Both the position numbers and the translations under genes were made by a program. Shown piece after piece: positions 6,705 to 12,982 of a stretch of DNA of 20,454 bases (its first letter is position 1; every line of letters begins with the position of its first letter). This DNA is from a virus. Location of the stretch: IMG/VR virus record IMGVR_UViG_3300022752_000480, positions 1 to 20,454 of that record. One strand, 5' to 3'. Below the pieces are notes generated by a model. That model ran no database searches and was not told the origin of the DNA. It saw only the letters and a list, made by a program, of their open reading frames with translations.

Positions 6705-8830
6705 TGAAATACAACAAAAATGAAATTATTGGTCGAATGCGTGATAGGATTACCATCCAAAATGTCACGCGTTCAAAATCAGATACAGGCTTTGCCCAGG
6801 AGTCATGGGCAGATAGTGCCATAGTTTGGGCGAATGCCGAAAGTAAGTTACCTCCATCAAATGAAACGGTGATTGATGGAAAGAATACTGCTAAAAATAT
6901 AAGCGACTTTACAATAAGATATACGACAGGCATAGATGAAGAAAGTCGTATTATTTGGAATGATAAACTATACCAAGTACGAAATATAAAGGTAAGTCAC
7001 GATAGAAGATTTATAAGTTTTCAAGGCGAATTCTACGACTCCTATATTCTTACCGGTGTTACCGTTGCCTCCATTCTTTCAGCCAATGCAAGCCTATCTT
7101 CCAATGTTAAGGTAATACATAATGTGCTTGCGGCTATGAATGCCATAGCAACGACAAACGCTGAAATAGTTGTTAGCCAACAAGGTCAAGTCTTGGCGGC
7201 TGCTTCCCTCTCCGCATCTGGCAATGTTTCTGCTGATGCTACAAAAGTGATACAAATTAATAGCGATGTTACGGCAAATGGCACTTTAGCTGCTGCGGTG
7301 ACAAAAGCTATAAATATAAATAGCACACTAAATGCAAATGCTACTTTAGTTGGTGATGCTTTGGTGAGCAAAACATTAATAAGTACACTAAATGCAAATG
7401 CTTCGACATCGGCTGCGGTTGATGTTGTGACGCAAGGTTCTGTTAGTGTTGATGCTGCATTAAATGCTTTAGGCACTGTTGCGGCTGAAATTAAACGTAC
7501 AGTTACATTAGTAAGTAGTTCAAGTACAAGCGCAACGACAGAATTAAACGCTACATTAACTAAAGTTATAGAGGCAAGCGCAACTGCAACGGCTAACACA
7601 CAAAGTGCTGCACAATTAACCATACCAGTTAACGCAGCTGCAAATGCTACGGCTAATACTACGGCTAATGCCACATTATCATATACAGTCAATGCTGACT
7701 TAAACGCTACGGCACAAACAACAATTGAAGCACAGATAACAAGAATTATCTCAGCTGAAATGACTGCAACTGCACAGACAAGCGTTGAGGCTGGTATCGG
7801 TGTTACTTTTGTTTCTTCATTAATGGCTTCGGGTTCTGTAACAAATGCTGAATTGTTTAGAACGGCAACGCTTGAAAGTTCAGTATCTGCAAACGGCACA
7901 ACTACATCAGCAATTACAACGGCTAAGAATATTGCGGCAAGTGTAAGCGGAGCGGCAACAGTGACGAGTGCGACATTAACTGCGGCTGCACCTACTGTAA
8001 CAGTTGATTACATTGTAGTTGCTGGTGGTGGTGGCGGTGGCACATCTCAAGGTGGTTTTTCTGGTGGCGGTGGTGGTGCTGGTGGATATAGGACTGCAAT
8101 AGGATTAATTTTAAATTTAAATACTCCTTATTCTGTTATTGTTGGGGGTGGAGGTCCTACTGATACAGTTGGCTCAAATTCTAAATTTGATACGATTGAA
8201 TCTAATGGCGGTGGTAAAGGTGGTATAGGTGGTGGTTCATCTAATAATGGAGGAAATGGTGGAAGTGGTGGCGGTGGTGGCACAAGAGCGAGCGCTGGTG
8301 CTGGTTCTGGTGGTATAGCCACAGTATCACCAAGCCAAGGAAATAATGGAGGTGCTGGCAATACATTAGGCAACGCGGATAGTCAATTACAAGCTGGTGG
8401 CGGTGGTGGTGCTGGTGGAGTTGGTGGTTCTGGTAATAATACAAATGCTGGTAATGGAGGAAGTGGTTTAACAAATAGTATTACAGGATTAACCTATTCT
8501 GGTGGTGGAGGTGGTGCAACATATGTAAGTACCATAGGCACAGGAGGTTCGTCAGTAGGTGGAAATGGTGCTAAATTTAACGTATCAGCATCAACACAAG
8601 GTACAGCAAATCGTGGTGGTGGTGGTGGTGGTGGTGGTGTTGTACTTGGTTCTCCAACTGGTGCTGCTGCTGAAGGCGGTTCTGGCGTAGTTATCATAAG
8701 AATACCCGAAGCAAATACTGCAACATTTAGTAGTGGAGTAACTGGTACTACCCCTGTTGTTTCTGGTGGATATAAAACATATACTATTACCGCAACAAGT
8801 GACACAACGAAAACAGTAACCTTTACATAA
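6704..8830 (+). CDS. Head-closure protein fused to repeat stalk and Gly-rich adhesin tip
   Basis: Residues 1 to about 115 look like a complete head-tail joining protein (Phage_H_T_join, SPP1 gp16 type), with G-R-M-R-D-R-I-T-I-Q (10-19) and ending near F-I-S-F-Q-G-E-F-Y. That family is normally only ~100-120 residues, but here the frame continues to 708. Residues ~120-430 form about 15 repeats of ~20 residues, rich in Ala, Thr, Ser, Val and Asn, with alternating hydrophobic positions, consistent with a beta-stacked stalk. Residues ~433-667 form a Gly-rich domain opening with V-D-Y-I-V-V-A-G-G-G (433-442) and closing with G-S-G-V-V-I-I-R-I-P (659-668). This resembles the glycine-rich domain of phage adhesins such as the T-even gp38 type. 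A short beta-rich end follows. The fusion is seen directly. Its role as a neck fibre is inference. Confidence 0.75.
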   Translation: MKYNKNEIIGRMRDRITIQNVTRSKSDTGFAQESWADSAIVWANAESKLPPSNETVIDGKNTAKNISDFTIRYTTGIDEESRIIWNDKLYQVRNIKVSHDRRFISFQGEFYDSYILTGVTVASILSANASLSSNVKVIHNVLAAMNAIATTNAEIVVSQQGQVLAAASLSASGNVSADATKVIQINSDVTANGTLAAAVTKAININSTLNANATLVGDALVSKTLISTLNANASTSAAVDVVTQGSVSVDAALNALGTVAAEIKRTVTLVSSSSTSATTELNATLTKVIEASATATANTQSAAQLTIPVNAAANATANTTANATLSYTVNADLNATAQTTIEAQITRIISAEMTATAQTSVEAGIGVTFVSSLMASGSVTNAELFRTATLESSVSANGTTTSAITTAKNIAASVSGAATVTSATLTAAAPTVTVDYIVVAGGGGGGTSQGGFSGGGGGAGGYRTAIGLILNLNTPYSVIVGGGGPTDTVGSNSKFDTIESNGGGKGGIGGGSSNNGGNGGSGGGGGTRASAGAGSGGIATVSPSQGNNGGAGNTLGNADSQLQAGGGGGAGGVGGSGNNTNAGNGGSGLTNSITGLTYSGGGGGATYVSTIGTGGSSVGGNGAKFNVSASTQGTANRGGGGGGGGVVLGSPTGAAAEGGSGVVIIRIPEANTATFSSGVTGTTPVVSGGYKTYTITATSDTTKTVTFT
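7058..7993 (+). repeat. About 15 degenerate ~20-residue repeats (coding)
   Basis: Within the fusion gene, residues ~119-430 repeat a pattern of about 20 residues. The rough consensus is S-x-[LV]-x-A-[NST]-[GA]-x-x-x-x-A-x-[ILV]-[TK]-[KR]-x-[IV]-x-[IL]. Clear copies begin near residues 167, 186, 206, 227, 330 and 391, and recurring blocks such as L-N-A-N-A (209-213, 229-233) are almost identical in DNA. Copies differ enough that the array looks old and selected at protein level. Confidence 0.7.
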
Positions 8831-8831
8831 T

Positions 8832-9215
8832 ATGGCACATTTTGCAAGAATAAAAGATAGTATCGTTGATTTTGTAGTTGTTGGTTGCGACGAAGATGAA
8901 AACAATGAGAATCAATTGGCTCATGATGAATGGATTTACAAACGCACATCATACAATACTCGTGGCGGTGTGCATTACACAAATGGAGTGCCAAGCCAAG
9001 ACCAAAGCAAGGCATTTAGAAAAAACTATGCTGGAATTGGATATTATTATGATGAAATAAGAGATGCTTTTATTCCTCCTAAACCTTTCCCTTCATGGAT
9101 ATTAGACCAATTTAGTTGCTTATGGCAATCGCCAATACCTTATCCAAATGATGGTAAAATATATCAATGGAATGAGGAAACAGGCAACTGGGAAGAAATA
9201 AACCTAACACGATGA
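8832..9215 (+). CDS. Small phage protein of unknown function, fibre-associated
   Basis: The 127-residue product opens with M-A-H-F-A-R-I-K and holds a middle segment around Y-N-T-R-G-G-V-H-Y (about 42-50). Its C-terminal half is very aromatic: A-G-I-G-Y-Y-Y-D-E (67-75), then D-A-F-I-P-P-K-P-F-P-S-W (79-90), then a Y-x-W-N-E-E-T-G-N-W close. I recall this pattern from uncharacterised structural-region proteins of marine T4-like phages and cyanophages, where function is unknown. The Trp/Pro-rich end with W-N-E-x-T-x-x-W resembles a small surface-binding module. It starts one base after the fusion gene stop and overlaps the glycosyltransferase as ATGA. A partner or assembly factor for the preceding adhesin is a reasonable guess only. 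Confidence 0.65.
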   Translation: MAHFARIKDSIVDFVVVGCDEDENNENQLAHDEWIYKRTSYNTRGGVHYTNGVPSQDQSKAFRKNYAGIGYYYDEIRDAFIPPKPFPSWILDQFSCLWQSPIPYPNDGKIYQWNEETGNWEEINLTR

Positions 9216-10186
9216 AAATAGCCATTTTTACAAACATCAACTCTCCAGCTACCGACTTTTATCGAACGGTTGGCTGCTATGCCTACATGAGGCATGATAT
9301 AAAATACCTTGCCATTGAATCGGCAAAGTGGTATGATTTAATGGATGTTGATGTTGTAGTGGCTAAGTCTCCTAATGGTATGCCTTACTTTGAGATGCTA
9401 AGAGAGTGTAAAAGGATGGGTAAAAAGATTATCATTGACCATGACGATAACTTGCATGAAACAACAAGGACTAATCCTGCACACGTTGAACTAAGCCATG
9501 AGGCAATAAGAAAAACGGTTGAGGATTGCTTTGGCTTTGCTAACCACATTATTTATTCTACTCATGCCTTACAAAAATATTATATGCCGTATCATGAAGG
9601 CATTGCAAGCACGGTTATTAATAATGGATGGAATCCAATCATTCAGCCATTCATGCCAGTGCCTAAGATAGAAGATAAGATAAGGTTTATTTGGAGAGGC
9701 TCAATGCACCATTTGGATGACATAGGCAGCATAGCAACTTATATAAATGAGTTAGCGGAAGATGAAAGCTGCGATGTTGCCATGCTTGGCATACAAGATT
9801 TTATTATGGCTCATCTATTTCCAAAGGTGAAAACAAAGGAATGGAATAGTTCATTATTTGGCTACTTTGAAACATTAAACAATAGCCAATGTCACTACGG
9901 CTTATTTCCGTTACTCAAAAACGATTTTAACTTTGCAAAGAGCAATATATTTGCCATTGAGATGTTAGTCGCTGGTGGTGTAACGATTGCGCCAAAAGGA
10001 ATACCAGAGTACAACATTCCAGGTGTAATAAAGTATGAGAAGTTTAGTGATGTCATGGAGGCAGTTAAAAACAAAGACTTTGACAGAGAGGCGATAGTGA
10101 AGGAGGGGAGGGAATATTTGAACGATGTGCTTAGAGTGGATAAGCAGAACAAAAAGAGAGAACTAATTTTAAATAATTTAAACTAA
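9212..10186 (+). CDS. Glycosyltransferase, GT-B fold (GT4-like)
   Basis: This enzyme probably transfers a sugar from an activated nucleotide sugar. The 324-residue product shows the two-lobe GT-B pattern. The N-terminal lobe has K-K-I-I-I-D-H-D-D-N-L (71-81) and N-H-I-I-Y-S-T-H-A-L (111-120). The C-terminal lobe starts with I-R-F-I-W-R-G-S-M-H-H-L-D-D (157-170). It then has the donor-binding region with F-N-F-A-K-S-N-I-F-A-I-E (239-250) and a G-I-P-E-Y-N motif (263-268) characteristic of Glycos_transf_1/GT4 enzymes. It lies inside the head-tail gene block, coupled by ATGA to the small protein before it. The neighbourhood suggests a virion protein as acceptor, the adjacent Thr/Ser-rich stalk being the obvious candidate. 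Host surface glycans or phage DNA bases are alternatives. No signal peptide, so it acts in the cytoplasm. Confidence 0.8.
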   Translation: MKIAIFTNINSPATDFYRTVGCYAYMRHDIKYLAIESAKWYDLMDVDVVVAKSPNGMPYFEMLRECKRMGKKIIIDHDDNLHETTRTNPAHVELSHEAIRKTVEDCFGFANHIIYSTHALQKYYMPYHEGIASTVINNGWNPIIQPFMPVPKIEDKIRFIWRGSMHHLDDIGSIATYINELAEDESCDVAMLGIQDFIMAHLFPKVKTKEWNSSLFGYFETLNNSQCHYGLFPLLKNDFNFAKSNIFAIEMLVAGGVTIAPKGIPEYNIPGVIKYEKFSDVMEAVKNKDFDREAIVKEGREYLNDVLRVDKQNKKRELILNNLN

Positions 10187-10192
10187 TAAACT

Positions 10193-10597
10193 ATGGCGGC
10201 TTTTTCAAATTATTTGGAAGACCAAATAACAGGATGGATAGCAGGTACTGCTTTTGCAACTGCTCCGACTGCTACATTTGTACAATTGTATAATGGTGAT
10301 CCAACTGACGCAGGATCTGGTGGTACTGCTCTTTTTACAAGATACCAAGTTGCATCTGGTGCAGGTTCTTGGACAAGAGGTACAGGTGGAAATGGTACAA
10401 TTACAAATGCATCTGCTTTTACTATTACATCAAGTGCAACGGCTACGGCATCTGCTACTTATGTTGCGGTATTTGATGCATCTGCAGCTGGTAATTTACT
10501 TTTTTATGGTCAATTAACTCCAACGGCTGGCAAAACAATTGCAGTAGGTGATGAAGTTAAGTTTAACGTAAGTGCTTTAACGCTAACAGTTGCTTAA
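10193..10597 (+). CDS. Small beta-rich virion-type protein (decoration or fibre protein)
   Basis: The 134-residue product resembles a widespread family of small phage structural proteins sometimes labelled tail fibre or capsid-associated. It has an N-terminal helix S-N-Y-L-E-D-Q-I-T-G-W (5-15), then T-F-V-Q-L-Y-N-G-D-P-T-D-A-G (28-41). Alternating strands follow through G-T-I-T-N-A-S-A-F-T-I (68-78) and a final G-N-L-L-F-Y-G-Q-L-T (99-108) with a V-G-D-E-V-K-F strand. Such proteins form a compact beta sandwich with no enzyme motif. It is followed directly by its own strong terminator, the only gene here besides the capsid gene with that arrangement. High copy number in the virion, as head decoration or neck/fibre subunit, is therefore plausible. 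The exact place in the particle is not shown. Confidence 0.6.
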   Translation: MAAFSNYLEDQITGWIAGTAFATAPTATFVQLYNGDPTDAGSGGTALFTRYQVASGAGSWTRGTGGNGTITNASAFTITSSATATASATYVAVFDASAAGNLLFYGQLTPTAGKTIAVGDEVKFNVSALTLTVA

Positions 10598-10599
10598 AT

Positions 10600-10639
10600 A
10601 ATAGGAGAATGCTTATGTGTTCTCCTATTTAAATTTTTA
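10600..10639 (+). terminator. Intrinsic terminator after the small virion protein gene
   Basis: A perfect 10-bp stem (10600-10609 with 10620-10629) has a 10-base loop and is followed by TAAA and TTTTT. It begins 3 bases after the stop codon at 10597 and ends just before the ATG at 10642. It marks the right boundary of the accessory neck block. Confidence 0.75.
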
Positions 10640-10641
10640 CA

Positions 10642-11226
10642 ATGACTTATATCACGCAGAGCCAAATATCAAGGTTAAAAAAAGCAAGTGGAACAGGTGC
10701 TAAGACAAGAGGTATTTTTGCTAATGGCTTAGCTGAAACTGTTATAGAACTTAATGATATATTAAGTAAAATAACCATTGATAAAAGGATGGATGTTATT
10801 AATGCTGGAATGCCTGCTGCAATAAATGTATATAAGTCTCTTATTCCTATATCTAAAAAAGAACATAAAATAAGTACGTTTGCTAAAGGTGTAGGAAAGT
10901 CTGGAGGTAATGCTGATTATAGGTATATAGTTAAGCCTGGTAACCTTCAAAGATCAATAAAAGGTTTAAGCCAATTATTAAAAAAATACAAGTGGAATAG
11001 TGGAGCAATTGGTCCTCATTATTTAGCACAACCAATAGGTTCTACTTTAAATAGTGAACAAAAATACGATGGCTTTTATGCTCACATGGTTTACGGCTCT
11101 GCCAAAGCATGGAGGCAAAAAATAGTTTTAAAAGCAAAAAATATGTCTGCATCTGTTGTTTATCCTAAGATGGTAGCAGAGGCAAAAGAAGTAGTTAAGA
11201 TGTATCCTAAAAAGTTTTGGGAATGA
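10642..11226 (+). CDS. HK97 gp10-like head-tail/tail completion protein
   Basis: The 194-residue product fits the HK97 gp10-like family, whose members sit at the neck or top of the tail and help join head and tail. Matching features are an early helix with D-I-L-S-K-I (38-43), a helix around M-P-A-A-I-N-V-Y-K (56-64) and P-G-N-L-Q-R-S-I-K (103-111), where this family usually has G-x-L-x-x-S-I. A G-x-x-x-x-x-x-x-Y-D-G-F-Y-A-H-M-V-Y-G segment (around 141-152) then leads to the C-terminal helix. It is longer than the usual ~110-150 residues because of an extended N-terminus. The gene restarts the standard head-tail order after the accessory block. Its stop overlaps the next ATG as ATGA. Confidence 0.75.
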   Translation: MTYITQSQISRLKKASGTGAKTRGIFANGLAETVIELNDILSKITIDKRMDVINAGMPAAINVYKSLIPISKKEHKISTFAKGVGKSGGNADYRYIVKPGNLQRSIKGLSQLLKKYKWNSGAIGPHYLAQPIGSTLNSEQKYDGFYAHMVYGSAKAWRQKIVLKAKNMSASVVYPKMVAEAKEVVKMYPKKFWE

Positions 11227-11612
11227 TAGGAAAAGTAATATATGGAAGGTTAAGCGCAGAGCCTACAGTTATAGCGATTGTTGGGCAAAAGATATATCCT
11301 GATTTAACACCTCAGGATGTGCAATATCCTTTCTGTGTTTATACTATCGTAAACTCTCTCCCAATTGATTACAAGGATGGACAAAGTAATTTGGAGGAGG
11401 TGCAATTCCAAATTGATTGCTATACTCAAAGCTATGATAGTACGCAAGAACTCGCAAACAACATAAGAAATAGCCTTGATAGGTTTGTAGGGACTATAAA
11501 TGGAGTTGAAGTGCAAACTATTAAATATATGTCAAGCGATTCACAGGTTTACAATCCTACGCTAAATGTATATTGGATGTCAGTTGATTTTATGGCAAGA
11601 ATGAAAAGATAA
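11223..11612 (+). CDS. Tail completion/terminator protein (DUF3168-like)
   Basis: This protein caps the tail tube and docks it to the head in related siphoviruses (SPP1 gp17 type). I place the start at the ATG at 11223, which overlaps the preceding stop (11224-11226). A TTG two codons upstream (11217) would extend the frame but is less likely. From the ATG the product is 129 residues. It has the family layout: a short helix, V-G-Q-K-I-Y-P-D-L-T-P-Q (about 21-32), the Q-Y-P-F-C-V-Y strand (35-41), an E-V-Q-F-Q-I-D-C-Y strand (60-68), then a helix with N-N-I-R-N-S-L-D and final beta strands. Position between gp10-like and tube proteins supports the call. Confidence 0.8.
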   Translation: MIGKVIYGRLSAEPTVIAIVGQKIYPDLTPQDVQYPFCVYTIVNSLPIDYKDGQSNLEEVQFQIDCYTQSYDSTQELANNIRNSLDRFVGTINGVEVQTIKYMSSDSQVYNPTLNVYWMSVDFMARMKR

Positions 11613-11614
11613 TT

Positions 11615-11884
11615 ATGAAACTAAGATTAATAAAACCGTGGAACGGTAAGCCAGTAGGCGCAACAGGTGTATTCCTTTCCGACTTTGGCAAGCAACTTGT
11701 AGCGGATGGCATTGCTGAGCATCTTGATGATGATTTTGTGGTAGAACAAATGCCAGAGAAAAAAACACAAGAACCACCTCAACCTATTTATGTTCCAGTG
11801 CCTATGCCCATGGAATATTTTCAGGATGAGAATGAATTGGAAAAAATTGATGTTAATATAGATTTGTCAAAAGCTAAAAAATAA
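11615..11884 (+). CDS. Small acidic protein of unknown function
   Basis: The 89-residue product begins with a compact beta-like segment, K-L-R-L-I-K-P-W-N-G-K-P-V-G (2-15), followed by a helix D-F-G-K-Q-L-V-A-D-G-I-A-E (23-35). This resembles a small SH3/KOW-like fold often seen in short phage head-tail proteins. The second half is Pro-rich, with a run of P, V and M (about 54-66), then an acidic/basic tail. It lies 2 bases after the DUF3168-like gene and 4 bases before the tube protein gene, so it belongs to the tail-joining set. I do not recognise a specific function. Confidence 0.6.
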   Translation: MKLRLIKPWNGKPVGATGVFLSDFGKQLVADGIAEHLDDDFVVEQMPEKKTQEPPQPIYVPVPMPMEYFQDENELEKIDVNIDLSKAKK

Positions 11885-11888
11885 TAAA

Positions 11889-12317
11889 ATGGCAACAACT
11901 GGAATTATTAACGGTACGTTGATGCGACTATACAAAGATAGCACTGCTATCGGATATGCCACATCCTGCCAAATGAACATCACCGCTGCAATGCGTGAAA
12001 TCTTAACCAAAGATAGCGCAAGCGGTGGATGGAGAGAAGTTAAAAAAGGTCAGCTTTCAGGCACTTTGTCAACGGAGGCATTGTACGCTGGTCCTGGCGA
12101 TTCTTCTACAAACTACTTGTTTGATGATCTCTTTACAGATTTGATAAGCGGCACTGCTTTAACGATTAAGTTTACTACAGATGTGAGCGGTGATAACGTG
12201 TTTACAATGTCTGCCATCTGTACATCATTGGATTTAAACGCAGCCGTAGAGGAAAATACAAGCTATTCAGCTTCGTTTGAAGTTACAGGTGCAATTACAA
12301 AGTCAGTTAAATCTTAG
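11889..12317 (+). CDS. Major tail tube protein
   Basis: This is the subunit of the hollow tail tube. The 142-residue product is rich in alternating beta strands and resembles the TP901-1-type tube family (Phage_tail_2). It has a start with I-I-N-G-T-L-M-R-L-Y (6-15), the S-C-Q-M-N-I-T-A-A-M-R-E-I-L-T-K-D (26-42) strand/loop pattern, then G-G-W-R-E-V-K-K-G-Q-L-S-G-T-L-S-T-E-A-L (46-65). A final S-Y-S-A-S-F-E-V-T-G (126-135) strand is also typical. Position just upstream of the frameshifting chaperone pair and the tape measure is diagnostic. Confidence 0.88.
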   Translation: MATTGIINGTLMRLYKDSTAIGYATSCQMNITAAMREILTKDSASGGWREVKKGQLSGTLSTEALYAGPGDSSTNYLFDDLFTDLISGTALTIKFTTDVSGDNVFTMSAICTSLDLNAAVEENTSYSASFEVTGAITKSVKS

Positions 12318-12335
12318 AATTAAAAATTACCTAAA

Positions 12336-12665
12336 ATGAAAACAATAAAAATAGCTGAAGCGGACATTCCAGTAAAGTTTGGTATGTTCGTTTTAGGTAC
12401 ATTTTTAAGGGAGAGGAATCTTAAGCTAAGTGACCTCTCCCAACTTGGCGAAGACCTCTTATTTGCCCTTGAACTTGCCTTTGCCGGTGTGCAGGCTGGA
12501 TACAAAGCAAAGGGAGAGAAATGTCCATATACCTTAGAAAAGTTTTGCGATTTAGTAGACTTGGACAAGGGAGGAATAAATAGGATAACAGAATTGATAA
12601 CAAACGAGATATCAGTTCCTGAAGATCCTGAAAGAAAAAACGAGATAGCGGAGGCGGTGAGTTAA
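12336..12665 (+). CDS. Tail assembly chaperone, short product (lambda gpG-like)
   Basis: This protein works with the longer frameshift product to keep the tape measure soluble and to recruit tube subunits. The 109-residue product is helical after a beta start (I-P-V-K-F-G-M-F, 11-18). It has L-G-E-D-L-L-F-A-L-E-L-A-F-A-G-V-Q-A-G-Y (37-56), a pattern shared by tail chaperones of Bacteroidota phages. Identity is supported mainly by position between tube and tape measure genes and by the slippery heptamer at 12635-12641 near its end. After the slip site the zero frame adds only a few codons before TAA. Confidence 0.82.
   Translation: MKTIKIAEADIPVKFGMFVLGTFLRERNLKLSDLSQLGEDLLFALELAFAGVQAGYKAKGEKCPYTLEKFCDLVDLDKGGINRITELITNEISVPEDPERKNEIAEAVS
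12635..12641 (+). promoter_or_regulatory. Programmed -1 frameshift slippery site A AAA AAC
   Basis: The heptamer AAAAAAC is in the X XXY YYZ register relative to the upstream chaperone frame (codons AGA AAA AAC). A -1 slip enters a frame that is open from 12632 to the stop at 12977-12979. It is 24 bases before the zero-frame stop. Confidence 0.85.
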
Positions 12666-12979
12666 CACTGGAGTATATCGAACGATTTTGCTTTGGAGTC
12701 TTAAGATTTCCACCTCCGCAATTTTATGAAATGACATTAAGAGAGGTTATTATAGCCATGCAAGGTTATAATAATCAATTTGAAATAGAGCAGCAATTTG
12801 AGTGGGAACGTGCCAGGTGGCAAACAACACTTTTATTAAATGTTCATACGGCAAAAGGCAAATCAATTAAGCCAAAAGATTTGATTGAGTTTCCTTGGGA
12901 GAATGATAATCCAAAACCAATAAAACGAAATTTGACAGAAGTTGATAAATCAATTTTTGACAAATGGGATAAAGAGTAA
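12641..12979 (+). CDS. Tail assembly chaperone, frameshift extension (lambda gpT-like)
   Basis: This is the -1 frame part of a fused chaperone. Slipping at 12635-12641 joins about 102 residues of the upstream protein to 112 residues encoded here, giving about 214. The first ATG in this frame is at 12731, but the sequence upstream of it already looks like a folded helical protein: L-E-Y-I-E-R-F-C-F-G-V-L-R-F, then P-P-P-Q-F-Y-E-M-T. This argues that the ATG is not the true start. The following T-L-R-E-V-I-I-A-M-Q-G-Y helix and a Trp-containing helix are typical of gpT-like extensions, which bind the tape measure protein. The end is 3 bases before the tape measure ATG. Some initiation at 12731 cannot be excluded. 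Confidence 0.8.
   Translation, partial: RDSGGGELTLEYIERFCFGVLRFPPPQFYEMTLREVIIAMQGYNNQFEIEQQFEWERARWQTTLLLNVHTAKGKSIKPKDLIEFPWENDNPKPIKRNLTEVDKSIFDKWDKE
12648..12719 (+). promoter_or_regulatory. Possible frameshift-stimulating RNA stem
   Basis: GCGGAGG (12648-12654) can pair perfectly with CCTCCGC (12713-12719). After one mismatch, two more G-C pairs are possible (12656-12657 with 12710-12711). The stem begins 6 bases after the slippery heptamer, inside the spacing usual for stimulatory structures. It is among the few GC-rich segments in the area. The enclosed loop is long (over 50 bases). Confidence 0.5.
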
Positions 12980-12982
12980 AAT

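Noticed and set aside
7186-7899. Long open frame on the - strand (237 codons) inside the stalk repeats
   Set aside because: It is a by-product of the low-complexity Ala/Thr/Ser repeat codons on the + strand. Its translation is biased Ala/Val sequence with no domain, and the + strand gene is continuous and well placed.
8611-8639. Run of GGT triplets resembling a microsatellite
   Set aside because: It encodes the poly-Gly part of the adhesin-like domain in frame, so it is explained by the protein. Length variation there could still be of interest, but nothing in one sequence shows it.
8128-9015. Several - strand frames rich in Pro, His or Thr/Cys opposite the glycine-rich region
   Set aside because: GGT-type glycine codons read backwards give Pro, His or Thr runs. 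These are mirror images of the glycine-rich domain, not genes.
11217-11222. TTG start two codons upstream for the DUF3168-like gene
   Set aside because: The ATG at 11223 forms an ATGA overlap with the preceding stop, as at other junctions here, and gives a normal start for the family.
12731-12733. ATG at 12731 as the true start of a separate second chaperone gene
   Set aside because: Protein-like sequence in the same frame extends upstream to the slippery heptamer. The -1 frameshift explains both the overlap and the missing N-terminus.
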